A stretch of DNA of 64,000 nt from an uncultured Prevotellaceae bacterium. GTDB lineage: Bacteria > Bacteroidota > Bacteroidia > Bacteroidales > Bacteroidaceae. Every line of letters begins with the position of its first letter. The stretch's first letter is position 1. Made by a program: the position numbers and the translations under genes. This document shows positions 54,253 through 63,102 of this stretch, piece after piece. Below the pieces are notes generated by a model. It did no database searches. It had not been told where the DNA came from and was given only the letters and a program-made list of their open reading frames with translations. Where the stretch lies: the NCBI GenBank assembly GCA_900316645.1, contig ONDP01000020.1, forward strand, positions 1 to 64,000, read 5' to 3'.

Positions 54253-54260
54253 TAATTTTG
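54253..54260 (+). promoter_or_regulatory. -7 box of the response regulator gene
   Basis: TAATTTTG followed by C ends 18 bases before the ATG. The regulator thus has its own promoter apart from the kinase gene. Confidence 0.55.
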
Positions 54261-54278
54261 CACAAAACAACGTAATTC

Positions 54279-55037
54279 ATGTACAAGCAGAAGTTGGTCA
54301 GCGCATATATCATTGACGATAGTCAGGATGCCATAGAAGTTTTAGCACACATGCTGGAGAAAAATTTCTCCGTAGAGGTGGTGGGCAAGGCTACCGATGC
54401 GGAAACTGCTGTCAATGAAGTGATTGACAAAGAGCCCGATATTATCTTCGTAGATGTGGAACTGCCTTCGATGTCAGGTCTCGACTTCTGTACGCTGATC
54501 AGGAGCGAGGTGAAGCCTGAAACGAAAGTCGTCTTCTACACAGGTCATGAGAAATACCTGTTAGACGCTATACGCAGAGAGGCTTTCGACTATCTGATGA
54601 AGCCGGCTACGGAACAGGAGCTGAGCCAGATTATGACGCGTTACTATGAAAACAAGCTGGCTGGTATTCCGCAAGCAACTCCTCGTGTCAACCAGCATCT
54701 GCCCATCATTCTGGTGGTGAATGCAAAAAGCGAACATCTCGCCAAGCAAATGCAGGACATCGCCTTCTTCCGATATAATAAGGACAGAAAATTGTGGGAA
54801 GTTATCTGCACCGACAAGAACTGCTATATACTGCGACATCGCACTACATCAGACGTGATCCTCAACTATTCGCCAGACTTTGTACAAATACACAAAAGCT
54901 ATATAGTGAATATCAACCACATCAAAAAGATACAGGACAGCACCTGTATTTTAGCAGAACCCCTCGAGGAAATAAAAGAATTGAAAATCAGCAAGAACTA
55001 TCGCTCATCCCTAATGGATGCCTTTTATTCAATGTGA
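54279..55037 (+). CDS. LytTR-family response regulator
   Basis: A 252-residue two-component regulator. The receiver domain has IIDDSQDAIEVLAHML, the phospho-acceptor Asp59 in IIFVDVELPS and Lys108 in FDYLMKPATEQEL. The C-terminal LytTR DNA-binding domain (from about 155) has QDIAFFRYNKDRKLWEVI and FVQIHKSYIVNINHIKKIQD. It lies 155 bases downstream of the TPR kinase, its probable partner. Its last 13 bases overlap the convergent rhodanese gene. Confidence 0.95.
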   Translation: MYKQKLVSAYIIDDSQDAIEVLAHMLEKNFSVEVVGKATDAETAVNEVIDKEPDIIFVDVELPSMSGLDFCTLIRSEVKPETKVVFYTGHEKYLLDAIRREAFDYLMKPATEQELSQIMTRYYENKLAGIPQATPRVNQHLPIILVVNAKSEHLAKQMQDIAFFRYNKDRKLWEVICTDKNCYILRHRTTSDVILNYSPDFVQIHKSYIVNINHIKKIQDSTCILAEPLEEIKELKISKNYRSSLMDAFYSM

Positions 55038-55399
55038 GCATTATTCCATGCTATGATGCCGCCTTTAAGGTTGTAGGTCTTGAACCCTTCGGACGAGAGT
55101 TTTTCGCAGGCATTGGCCGACCTGCGACCACTGCGACAATAGACGGCAATGGTCTTGCCCTTAGGGAGCGTTGCCTTGGCTTTATCCGTGAAGTCGCTTT
55201 GCTTCACATCGATATTGACGGCGCGGGCAATATGCCCCTCGGCAAACTCGTCGGCTGTACGCACGTCGAGCACTACGACTGAGGTATCGGCTATGATCTC
55301 AGCAAACTGCTTCACATCAACGTCTTCGTAGTTCTTCTGACCACAGGCTGACGTCAGGCCCAGCATTGCCAACAGGCAAGTCAATAAATGCTTCATCAT
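55025..55399 (-). CDS. Rhodanese-like lipoprotein
   Basis: A 124-residue exported protein whose signal ends LTSACGQK, giving a lipid cysteine. The single rhodanese domain has VLDVRTADEFAEGHIARAVN and the active loop AVYCRSGRRSANACEKL with a catalytic Cys. It may handle sulfane sulfur in the periplasm. Two ATGs (55399 and 55396) are equally likely starts. A -7 box (TATATTTG on the minus strand) is at 55425-55432. It ends by overlapping the regulator gene tail. Confidence 0.9.
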   Translation of the reverse strand: MMKHLLTCLLAMLGLTSACGQKNYEDVDVKQFAEIIADTSVVVLDVRTADEFAEGHIARAVNIDVKQSDFTDKAKATLPKGKTIAVYCRSGRRSANACEKLSSEGFKTYNLKGGIIAWNNAHIE

Positions 55400-55495
55400 T
55401 GTTGGAGTTTAAGTCTTTACGCTGCAAATATACGAATTAATAGTTTTATTTTGTGCTCTTTCGCAAAAAAGTTTTGCATCTTTAAGATTATTGTG

Positions 55496-55503
55496 TATCT
55501 TTG
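55496..55503 (+). promoter_or_regulatory. -7 box of rbfA
   Basis: TATCTTTG followed by C, 22 bases before the rbfA ATG. Confidence 0.7.
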
Positions 55504-55525
55504 CAGGAAAATAATTTGAAAGAAT

Positions 55526-55867
55526 ATGCAAGAGACAAGACAGAATAAAATTTCACGACTGCTGCAGAAGGAACTGAGCATTATCTTCCAGGAACAGACA
55601 AGGAGTACGCATGGGGTGATGGTGAGCGTGACACAGGTGCGCATCAGCCCCGACTTGAGCATTTGTACCGCCCACCTGAGTATCTTCCCTTCGGAAAGAG
55701 GCGAGGAGATTCTGGCTAACATCAATGCCAATGTGAAGAGTATTCGTTACAACTTGGGTTCACGCGTGAGAAACCAACTCAGAATTATTCCGGAACTGCG
55801 CTTCTTCATCGATGATTCACTCGACTACATCGAACACATTGATGAACTGTTGAGAAGTGAAAAGTGA
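55526..55867 (+). CDS. rbfA: Ribosome-binding factor A
   Basis: A 113-residue KH-fold protein that helps the 30S subunit mature. Motifs are ISRLLQKELSIIFQEQT, VMVSVTQVRISPDLSICTAH and the final PELRFFIDDSLDYIEHID, which is diagnostic. Its stop codon (TGA) is inside an AGTGAAA repeat that continues to the GTG start of the next gene. Confidence 0.95.
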   Translation: MQETRQNKISRLLQKELSIIFQEQTRSTHGVMVSVTQVRISPDLSICTAHLSIFPSERGEEILANINANVKSIRYNLGSRVRNQLRIIPELRFFIDDSLDYIEHIDELLRSEK

Positions 55868-55903
55868 AAAGAGAGAAGTGAAAAGTGAGAAGTGAAAAGT
55901 GAG
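55855..55903 (+). repeat. AGTGAAA heptamer repeat between rbfA and the permease gene
   Basis: About seven AGTGANA units at 7-base spacing. The rbfA stop and the GTG start at 55899 both lie within units. Confidence 0.85.
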
Positions 55904-57137
55904 CTTTCCGTTTTACATCGCTCGACGTTACCTCTTTTCTAAAAAGAGTACTAACGCTATCAATGTGATTAGCGGCATCTCGGTGGTGGGTGTCGCTATA
56001 GCTACTATGGCTTTGGTGGTAACATTGAGCGTGTTCAATGGATTCCACGATATGGTGGCTTCGCTCTTCACTCAACTCGACCCGCAAATTAAAGTGACGC
56101 CCGTCAAAGGAAAGACGGTGGCTGCCGACAACCCTGTGCTGACAAAGATTCGCCAGTTGCCACAGGTTGACGTGGTGACTGAGGTGATGGAAGACCAGGC
56201 GCTGGCCGTATATGGCGACCGTCAGGCGATGATTAAGCTGAAGGGCGTGGAAGACAACTACGATAAGCTGACGCACATCCGTGAGGTGTTGGAAGGCGAC
56301 GGCGACTTCGAACTGCATGCTGCCGATATGAACTATGGCATTTTGGGAATGGGTGTGGCTTACCAACTGGGCACTGGCTATTCCTACGACCATCCGCTGA
56401 AGATATACGCTCCACGGCGAGAGGGACAACTGAATATGGCAAACCTGCAAGAGGGTTTCGTTGAGGACGAGCTCTATTCGCCTGGGGTTCTGTTCAGCAT
56501 CAAACAGGGGAAATACGACAAGCACTACGTCATCACGTCGATTGCCTTCACACGACAGTTGTTCGACCAGCAGGGTATGCTCTCGTCACTGGAGATGCGA
56601 CTGAAGCCCGGCAGCGATTTCGACAAGGTGAAGGCTGAGATGCAGGAAATAGCCGGTGAGGAATTTGAGGTGAAGGACCGCTTCGAACAGCAGGACAGCA
56701 CCTTCCGCATCATGAAGATTGAGAAACTGATGGCTTATATCTTCCTCACCTTTATCCTGATGATTGCCTGTTTTAACATCATCGGCAGTCTGTCGATGCT
56801 GATCATTGACAAGAAGAACGATGTGGTGACACTGCATAATCTGGGGGCGAGCGACAAGCAAATCATCCGTATCTTCCTGTTCGAAGGGCGCATGATTTCC
56901 GTGATAGGAGCCGTCATAGGCATAGCCATCGGACTGTTGCTCTGCTGGTTGCAACAGGAATATGGAATTGTAAGACTGGGGAAATCGGAAGGGGCGTTTA
57001 TCGTGGACGCTTACCCCGTCAGTGTGCATCCATGGGATATCGTGATTATCTTCCTCACGGTGATTACCACAGGATTCCTTTGTGTGTGGTATCCCGTTCG
57101 CTATTTCGCAAAAAGACTTCTGGCTTTCGGCAGTTAG
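55899..57137 (+). CDS. lolE: LolC/LolE-type ABC transporter permease
   Basis: A 412-residue inner-membrane permease of the lipoprotein-release family. It starts SFPFYIARRYLFSKKSTNAI, with the conserved NVISGISVVGVAIATMALVV first helix. A large periplasmic domain follows, then three C-terminal helices (YIFLTFILMIACFNIIGSLS and onward). The FSKKSTNAINVISGISV segment and the LGASDKQIIRIFLFEG loop are family signatures. Its start is a GTG inside a heptamer repeat. The ATPase partner is not in this window. It probably sorts lipoproteins to the outer membrane. Confidence 0.88.
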   Translation: MSFPFYIARRYLFSKKSTNAINVISGISVVGVAIATMALVVTLSVFNGFHDMVASLFTQLDPQIKVTPVKGKTVAADNPVLTKIRQLPQVDVVTEVMEDQALAVYGDRQAMIKLKGVEDNYDKLTHIREVLEGDGDFELHAADMNYGILGMGVAYQLGTGYSYDHPLKIYAPRREGQLNMANLQEGFVEDELYSPGVLFSIKQGKYDKHYVITSIAFTRQLFDQQGMLSSLEMRLKPGSDFDKVKAEMQEIAGEEFEVKDRFEQQDSTFRIMKIEKLMAYIFLTFILMIACFNIIGSLSMLIIDKKNDVVTLHNLGASDKQIIRIFLFEGRMISVIGAVIGIAIGLLLCWLQQEYGIVRLGKSEGAFIVDAYPVSVHPWDIVIIFLTVITTGFLCVWYPVRYFAKRLLAFGS

Positions 57138-57144
57138 CAATTGG

Positions 57145-57981
57145 CTAACCGCCCAGCGAGATATTCTCCACTTCTACAGGCTCGTGGAGGAATATCTGTG
57201 CCTGTTCCTTGAACTTCTCGGGATTCTCTGTAGTCAGGTAATGCACCACACCACCCTTCGTACAACGCTGCTCAATGTCCGTATGGCGCTGGAAATACTT
57301 GAGCAACGACTCGGCTACATATTCGCCCTGCGACACAATGCGAATGCCACGGGGTATATACTTATGAATCTTAGGCAACAGAAGGGGATAGTGGGTGCAG
57401 CCTAAGATAATGGTATCGATGTCGGGATCTAAACGCAGGAGCTGGTCGATGCGCTTCTTGACAAAATAATCGGCACCGGGCGAGTCGGACTCATTATATT
57501 CCACCAAGGGAACCCAGAAAGGACATGCCACACCACTCACCTGAATGTCGGGGAAGAATTTGTGTATCTCGAGGTTGTAACTCTCGCTCTTGATGGTACC
57601 TTCGGTAGCAAAGATGCCCACATGGCGGGAATGGGTGAGCGAACCGATCACCTCCGCCGTAGGACGAATGATGCCCAAGACGCGACGCTGAGGGTCGAGA
57701 TGGGGCAAATCGTTCTGCTGAATGGAGCGCAATGCCTTGGCAGAAGCTGTGTTACAACCCAAGATAACGAGATGGCAGCCCATCTCGAACAAACGGACTA
57801 CTGCCTGACGAGTAAACTCATAGACCACATCGAACGAACGGCCTCCATAGGGGGCACGGGCATTGTCGCCCAAGTAGAGATAATCGTACTGGGGCAACAG
57901 CTGGCGGATGCCGTGTAAGATGGTCAGACCGCCATAGCCACTGTCGAAAATACCTATTGGTCCGGGGTTACTCGGAAGCAT
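57145..57981 (-). CDS. murI: Glutamate racemase
   Basis: A 278-residue enzyme that supplies D-glutamate for peptidoglycan. It has IGIFDSGYGGLTILHGI with the catalytic Asp and the YGGRS segment, LVILGCNTASAKALRSIQ with one catalytic Cys and TIILGCTHYPLLLPKI with the other. Length is normal. It follows the third Skp-like gene by 6 bases, as the last gene of the envelope operon, and converges on the permease gene. Confidence 0.96.
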   Translation of the reverse strand: MLPSNPGPIGIFDSGYGGLTILHGIRQLLPQYDYLYLGDNARAPYGGRSFDVVYEFTRQAVVRLFEMGCHLVILGCNTASAKALRSIQQNDLPHLDPQRRVLGIIRPTAEVIGSLTHSRHVGIFATEGTIKSESYNLEIHKFFPDIQVSGVACPFWVPLVEYNESDSPGADYFVKKRIDQLLRLDPDIDTIILGCTHYPLLLPKIHKYIPRGIRIVSQGEYVAESLLKYFQRHTDIEQRCTKGGVVHYLTTENPEKFKEQAQIFLHEPVEVENISLGG

Positions 57982-57987
57982 GATAAA

Positions 57988-58500
57988 TCACCTTAAACTT
58001 TGAATAACTGCCTGTGTGACATCCTCGCCCATAGTGATATTCATCCAGGGAACGGCATTCACATCGGTATTGAGGATAAAGGCCAATCCACGTGAACTGC
58101 CCACTCTTGCCAAAGCATCAGCAAGACGCGCCTTCAACGGCTGCATGGCTTTCTCACGGGCCTCGGCTAAGAGGCGCTGCCCTTCTTTCTTGAAGGCAAT
58201 GTTCTTGTCGAGCAGCTCCTGAAGCTCGGTCTGACGCTTCTGCAGGATGGTCTGAGGGAAATCACGCTGTCCGTCCAGGAACTCTTCGTACTTCTTATTA
58301 AACTCGTCCTCCACGCGCTTCTGCTCGGCTGCATACTGCGCTTCCAATTCCTTCATCTGACTCTCAACAATAGCATAGTCGGACATTGACTGGAGAGCAG
58401 CAGTATAGCTCAGAAAGCCAAACTTCAGCACCGGTTCAGAAGTCTGAGCCGATGCTGAAAGTGAGACTACGGTTAATAATAGCAATAAAAACCGTTTCAT
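57988..58500 (-). CDS. OmpH/Skp-like periplasmic chaperone, copy 3
   Basis: A 170-residue exported protein (signal VVSLSASAQ) of the OmpH family, with a short beta-strand start (FGFLSYTAALQSMSDYA) and a long coiled-coil middle (SQMKELEAQYAAEQKRVEDE) that ends with a compact part. Skp-like chaperones hold unfolded outer-membrane proteins for BamA. It is the third in a row after bamA and is the most diverged of the three in the start region. Whether each has a different client is unknown. Confidence 0.88.
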   Translation of the reverse strand: MKRFLLLLLTVVSLSASAQTSEPVLKFGFLSYTAALQSMSDYAIVESQMKELEAQYAAEQKRVEDEFNKKYEEFLDGQRDFPQTILQKRQTELQELLDKNIAFKKEGQRLLAEAREKAMQPLKARLADALARVGSSRGLAFILNTDVNAVPWMNITMGEDVTQAVIQSLR

Positions 58501-58521
58501 ATCGTCAGTTTAACTGTTAAA

Positions 58522-59022
58522 CTACAAACCAAGCTTCTTCTTTACCTCAGCAGTTACATCGGTAGAGAGCGTTGAACTGATGTAGGGCACGCCACCTGCG
58601 ATATCCATGATATAAACATAGCCACCGGCCTGACCTACCTGCTTGATAGCGTCGATAACCTTGGTCTGGATAACCTGCATCTTCTCAGACTGCTCCTTGG
58701 CAAGAGCCTGCTGATTGTCCTGATAGGTCTGCTGAATCTTCTGATACATATCCTGCAGCTCCTTCTCGCGACGCTCCTTGATGTTAGCGGGCAGAGTAGC
58801 CTGCTCCTTCTCATAAGCCTCAGCCTTCTTCGTCAGTTCGTCCTGCATGCTCTTCAGGTCGGTCTCGTAGGTCTTGGTCAGTGCCTCGATATCAGCACGA
58901 GCCTTTGTAAATTCGGGCATAGCCTGAATAATCTCCTGGGCATTAACATGACCAAACTTCTGTGCGTTGGCGGTAGTGAAACCGCAGATTGCGCAAATGG
59001 CGCAAAGAATCAATTTTTTCAT
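58522..59022 (-). CDS. OmpH/Skp-like periplasmic chaperone, copy 2
   Basis: A 166-residue exported protein (signal ending FTTANAQ). It has KFGHVNAQEIIQAMPEFTKA, the typical start of the OmpH family, and a long helical middle (DIEALTKTYETDLKSMQDEL then KEKELQDMYQKIQQTYQDNQ-like). It ends with VYIMDIAGGVPYISSTLSTD. The start at 59022 (MKKLIL) gives a proper signal peptide; the longer form from 59055 adds charged residues and begins inside the heptamer repeat. Confidence 0.9.
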   Translation of the reverse strand: MKKLILCAICAICGFTTANAQKFGHVNAQEIIQAMPEFTKARADIEALTKTYETDLKSMQDELTKKAEAYEKEQATLPANIKERREKELQDMYQKIQQTYQDNQQALAKEQSEKMQVIQTKVIDAIKQVGQAGGYVYIMDIAGGVPYISSTLSTDVTAEVKKKLGL

Positions 59023-59040
59023 TTTCTTCTTGTCGTTTAA

Positions 59041-59085
59041 ATTATCAATTTTCAATTATCAATTATCAATTGTCAATTATCAATT
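59041..59085 (-). repeat. ATTGAnA heptamer repeat between two Skp-like genes
   Basis: On the minus strand six ATTGANA units at 7-base spacing begin with the stop codon of the upstream gene (AATTGATAATTGA) and lie before the ATG at 59022. Confidence 0.85.
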
Positions 59086-59592
59086 CGAATACCCCAGTCT
59101 TGACAGCACCTCGCTGGAGATATCCACCTTGGGCGAGCCGAAGATGATGCCGCTGTCGCTGGCACGGTCGAGCACCAACTGATAGCCACGCAAATCGGCG
59201 ATCTCGCTGACAGCATTGTAAATCTCCTCCTGGATGGGCGACATCAGGGCTGTACGCTTCTTGAAGAGTTCGCCCTCAGGACCGAAGTATTTCTTCTTCA
59301 GTTCGGATGCCTCACGCTCCTTCTCCATAATAGCATCCTGACGGGCTTTCTTCTGCTCCTGTGAGAGAAAGACTACTTCCTTCTGATAGTCCTTATACAT
59401 GGTCTGAGCCTCCGTCTGGAGTGCCTCGACCTCTGCCTGCCATTTCTTGGACACCTGCGACAACTGTTCATTAGCACGTTCGTAGGCTGGAATGTTACGC
59501 AGGATATAATCCATATCCAACAAGGCAAACTTCTGTGCGTGCAACGACAGTGTTGCTGCACACATTACCATCATCATTATTACTTTCTTCAT
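59080..59592 (-). CDS. OmpH/Skp-like periplasmic chaperone, copy 1
   Basis: A 170-residue exported protein (signal VIMMMVMCAATLSLHAQ). The mature start KFALLDMDYILRNIPAYERA matches the OmpH family. A coiled-coil middle (LSQVSKKWQAEVEALQTEAQ) and a conserved end (YQLVLDRASDSGIIFGSPK) follow. The start at 59592 is preferred over 59601. It is directly after bamA. The trio of chaperones beside the barrel-assembly gene fits a role in delivering barrels. Confidence 0.9.
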   Translation of the reverse strand: MKKVIMMMVMCAATLSLHAQKFALLDMDYILRNIPAYERANEQLSQVSKKWQAEVEALQTEAQTMYKDYQKEVVFLSQEQKKARQDAIMEKEREASELKKKYFGPEGELFKKRTALMSPIQEEIYNAVSEIADLRGYQLVLDRASDSGIIFGSPKVDISSEVLSRLGYSN

Positions 59593-59657
59593 CTTTGTCA
59601 CTGTTTAAGTTAATACATCTCTTGGACGCGAAAACTCCGAAAAGGTTTAAAGTTTCC

Positions 59658-62318
59658 TTAGAATTCTTGTCCGAGAATAAAGTGGAACTGGCTACCACCC
59701 TTCTGGTAAGTGCTGCCACTATACACTTTGTCGAAACCATAAGCCCAGTCGATACCCATCAGACCAACCATCGGCAGGAAGATGCGAACACCCAGACCGG
59801 CAGAACGCTTCATGTCGAAGGGATTGAACTTCTTGGTGTCAACCCACGCATTACCACCCTCGATGAATCCAAGACCGTAGATGGTGGTGTTGCCCAACAT
59901 GAACGGATAGCGGAGTTCCAACGTGAAGCGGTCGTAGGCATAGGCATTATAGTAGGAACTGGTGCCTGCCTCGTAAGCGGCGGTATTTGAAATAGAACCA
60001 TTGTCGTAACCACGCAGACCTATCGTTTCCTCGGCATAACCAGTAGAGTAGCCACTCATACCGTCACCACCCACATAGAAGGTTTCGAAAGGCGACTTCT
60101 TAAACTTGTTGTAAGAACCCAGAAGTCCGAATTCTACACGAGTCATCAATACCAGACACTTCTGACCGTTGGTCAAGGAAGTGAAGGTGCGTGACTTAAA
60201 CTTCCACTTATGGTATTCAATCCAGCGATACTTGTCCTGCTGCTCCTTTTCAAAAGTAGCTGAGGTGCGGTCGGTAGCCAGATGCTCGTAGTCTTTCTTA
60301 TCCATAACCGACCAGGGCGGAGTCAGTGTGACCGACGCCATGAACTCAGAACCACGACGTGGGAAGAGCTGGTTGTCGGTAGAGGTGCGCGAGAGCGTAA
60401 CACCTAAGTTAATATTGTTACAGTTACCATTCGAGATGATAAAGTAGTTCCAGTCACGCAGCATATAGCGGGTGTAAGAAAGGGCAACAGACAACTGGAA
60501 ATAGTCGTCAGGCCAACGAAGGCGCTTACCCCATCCGACGGAGAAACCGAACATCTTGATATACTTATCATCGTCGAGCATGGCATCATAGTTATACCCA
60601 TAACCTGTAGAACCATAACCCGACATGTAGTTCCAATAGTTGTTATAGAGCGCATTGTTGCGATAGCTGCTGGAAACGTCGGACTGCTTGGAATAGAAAG
60701 CACTTATATTCAAGGCATTCGGACGCTTGCCGCCAAACCATCCCGTGCTATAGCCTGCAGAGATAGAGCTGTAGTAACGACCGTTGGTCTGGAGTGAGAG
60801 TGACAACTGCTCACCATCACCGATAGGCATGATACCACGATGCATCTTGTTTTTACCAAACAGGTTGCGCATGGAGAAGTTGTTCAACTTAATACCTACA
60901 CGACCGATGACACCCGTCTGTCCCCAACCAAGAGAGAACTCCAACTGGTCGTTAGACTTCTGCTCGAGGTTCCACTCAATATCAACAGTACCATCCTCGT
61001 AATTGGGTTTGGGCACTGGGTTGACCTTCTCAGGATCGAAGAATCCCATAGAGGCTATTTCACGAGCAGAACGCGTCAGAGCTTCCTTGGAGAACAAGTC
61101 GCCTGGCTTGGTGCGCAACTCACGACGAACAACCTCTTCATACAAACGGTCGTTACCATAAATACGAACCTGATTGATATGAGCCTGAGGACCCTCCTGG
61201 ATACGCATCTCAAGGTCGATGGAGTCGCCAACAATATTGACCTCGGTAGGCTGCAGGTTGTAGAACAAATAACCATTGTTCCAATAGTAGTTGCCCACGG
61301 CATCTTCGTCTTCCGACAGACGCTTATTCATCAACTTCTGGTTATAGACGTCGCCCTTCCTCATGCCCAATACGGCATTCAGATAATCGGATGTTACAAC
61401 CGTATTACCTACCCAAGTGATATTACGAATAAAATACTTCTGTCCCTCTTCTACCTTCACAAGGATGTTCACATGCTTCTCATCGTTGTTCCATACGGAA
61501 TCTTTGAGAATCACAGCATCACGGAAACCAAGTTCGTTATACTTGTCGATAAGAGCCTTCTTGGCCTCGTCATAGCGCTCTTGGGTGAATTTCTTGGCCT
61601 TGAACATGTTCTTTAACTTACCTGCCTCGTTAATCTTACCAAAAGCGCCCTTCTTGAACAAAGAACCCTTAATCTTACTGGTCTTCAACTGCTGGTTGCC
61701 CTCGAAGATGATATGGCGCACCTTCATCTTATCCTTCTTGTCGATATTGACATCAAGAATCACCATGTTCTTGTCGGTCACATCGTCACGCTGGACAATC
61801 TCAATTTCGGCATTCTTAAAACCTTTATCATCGAAATAGCGCTTGGCAAGAATCTTGGCACGGTCGATCATATTGGGAGTAATCTGTGAACCCCGCATGA
61901 TACCGAGCTTTGCCTCCATATCCTCACGCTCCGACTTCTTGATACCATTATAGTTAATTCTGCTGACACGAGGACGCGTAGCAAGATGAATACACAGATA
62001 AATCTTAGAGCCTACAATAGAATCGGCTGTGATGGCTGCACGAGAGAAGAGTCCGTGACGCCAGTAACGCTTGATGGCATCGGTTATCTCACTGCCAGGA
62101 ACCGTAATCATCTGACCAACAGACAGGCCTGAGAGTCCTATGAGGACATAGTCTTCATAGCCTTCAACACCCTTGACTGAAATTCCACCGATTTCACACG
62201 TTCTTGGAGTACCAGCATACGAAATGTCGGGATTGACAATGACATCCTGTGCTTTCAATTGCATGCTCATGCTGAGCAAGACTACCAGTAATATGACTAT
62301 CTTATTCAAATATTTCAT
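59658..62318 (-). CDS. bamA: Outer membrane protein assembly factor BamA
   Basis: An 886-residue Omp85 protein that folds and inserts outer-membrane barrels. The signal peptide is VILLVVLLSMSMQLKAQ. Five POTRA domains span about residues 30-480 (VRHIIFEGNQQLKTSKIKGS, YFIRNITWVGNTVVTSDYLN, HINQVRIYGNDRLYEEVVRR). The barrel follows, with the GLRGYDNGSISNT segment of loop 6 (as V/I-R-G-Y/F) and a C-terminal FILGQEF ending in Phe. Length is typical. Its start overlaps the uppS stop as ATGA (62315-62318). Confidence 0.97.
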   Translation of the reverse strand: MKYLNKIVILLVVLLSMSMQLKAQDVIVNPDISYAGTPRTCEIGGISVKGVEGYEDYVLIGLSGLSVGQMITVPGSEITDAIKRYWRHGLFSRAAITADSIVGSKIYLCIHLATRPRVSRINYNGIKKSEREDMEAKLGIMRGSQITPNMIDRAKILAKRYFDDKGFKNAEIEIVQRDDVTDKNMVILDVNIDKKDKMKVRHIIFEGNQQLKTSKIKGSLFKKGAFGKINEAGKLKNMFKAKKFTQERYDEAKKALIDKYNELGFRDAVILKDSVWNNDEKHVNILVKVEEGQKYFIRNITWVGNTVVTSDYLNAVLGMRKGDVYNQKLMNKRLSEDEDAVGNYYWNNGYLFYNLQPTEVNIVGDSIDLEMRIQEGPQAHINQVRIYGNDRLYEEVVRRELRTKPGDLFSKEALTRSAREIASMGFFDPEKVNPVPKPNYEDGTVDIEWNLEQKSNDQLEFSLGWGQTGVIGRVGIKLNNFSMRNLFGKNKMHRGIMPIGDGEQLSLSLQTNGRYYSSISAGYSTGWFGGKRPNALNISAFYSKQSDVSSSYRNNALYNNYWNYMSGYGSTGYGYNYDAMLDDDKYIKMFGFSVGWGKRLRWPDDYFQLSVALSYTRYMLRDWNYFIISNGNCNNINLGVTLSRTSTDNQLFPRRGSEFMASVTLTPPWSVMDKKDYEHLATDRTSATFEKEQQDKYRWIEYHKWKFKSRTFTSLTNGQKCLVLMTRVEFGLLGSYNKFKKSPFETFYVGGDGMSGYSTGYAEETIGLRGYDNGSISNTAAYEAGTSSYYNAYAYDRFTLELRYPFMLGNTTIYGLGFIEGGNAWVDTKKFNPFDMKRSAGLGVRIFLPMVGLMGIDWAYGFDKVYSGSTYQKGGSQFHFILGQEF

Positions 62319-63058
62319 ATTTTATCTTCGTTTTCAACTTGTGCTTCTGTCTTACCAAAACGACGCTGACGATTCTGATAACTCTTAATGGCCTTATGAA
62401 GAGACTCCTCGTTGAAGTCGGGCCAATAATCATCACAGAAATAGAACTCGGAATAGGCGCACTGCCAAAGCAGATAGTTGGAGATGCGAACTTCACCACC
62501 TGTACGAATCAGCAAATCCGGGTCTGGCATCCATGAGGTCCACAGACTTTGACTGATGGTGTCTTCGTTGATGTCGTCAGCACTCATCTCACCATTCTGG
62601 ACTTTCCTGGCAATCAGTTTTGTTGCATTGACCAGTTCCTGCTTAGACGAATAGCCCATGGCAATGGTCATAGCCATACCATCATAATGAGCAGTCTCTT
62701 CCTCCATAGAGCGCAGCTTATCCTGCACACTCTTGGGAAGACGCTCACGATCGCCCACTACATGAAAACTCACATTATTGTTGTGGAACAAATCCATCTT
62801 AATGAAACTGAGCACCAATCCCATTAGGGCCTCTACCTCATAGGCAGGTCTGTTGAAATTCTCTATGGAGAAGGCGTAAACCGTCAGGTACTTCACTCCT
62901 AAATTAGAACAAAGCGTGGTCACATTCTCAAGGTTGTCGAGTCCTGCCTTATGGCCAAACGTACGATCCAACCCACGATCCATTGCCCAACGCCCGTTAC
63001 CATCCATGATGATGGCAATGTGCTGAGGAATACGCTTCATATCCAGTTCTGTCGTCAT
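62315..63058 (-). CDS. uppS: Isoprenyl transferase (undecaprenyl diphosphate synthase)
   Basis: A 247-residue enzyme that makes the C55 lipid carrier for wall and LPS synthesis. Diagnostic motifs are HIAIIMDGNGRWAMDRGLDR, HKAGLDNLENV, LTVYAFSIENFNRP and PDLLIRTGGEVRISNYLLWQ with the catalytic Asp and Arg. Length is normal. It overlaps bamA by 4 bases, a conserved order in Bacteroidetes. A heptamer repeat lies just before its start. Confidence 0.97.
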   Translation of the reverse strand: MTTELDMKRIPQHIAIIMDGNGRWAMDRGLDRTFGHKAGLDNLENVTTLCSNLGVKYLTVYAFSIENFNRPAYEVEALMGLVLSFIKMDLFHNNNVSFHVVGDRERLPKSVQDKLRSMEEETAHYDGMAMTIAMGYSSKQELVNATKLIARKVQNGEMSADDINEDTISQSLWTSWMPDPDLLIRTGGEVRISNYLLWQCAYSEFYFCDDYWPDFNEESLHKAIKSYQNRQRRFGKTEAQVENEDKI

Positions 63059-63067
63059 ATATCTAAA

Positions 63068-63102
63068 TTCTCAATTATCAATTGTCAATTCTCAATTATC
63101 AT
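63068..63102 (-). repeat. ATTGAnA heptamer repeat between the DUF6089 gene and uppS
   Basis: On the minus strand about four ATTGANA units at 7-base spacing fill the gap from the upstream stop codon to the uppS ATG. Confidence 0.8.
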
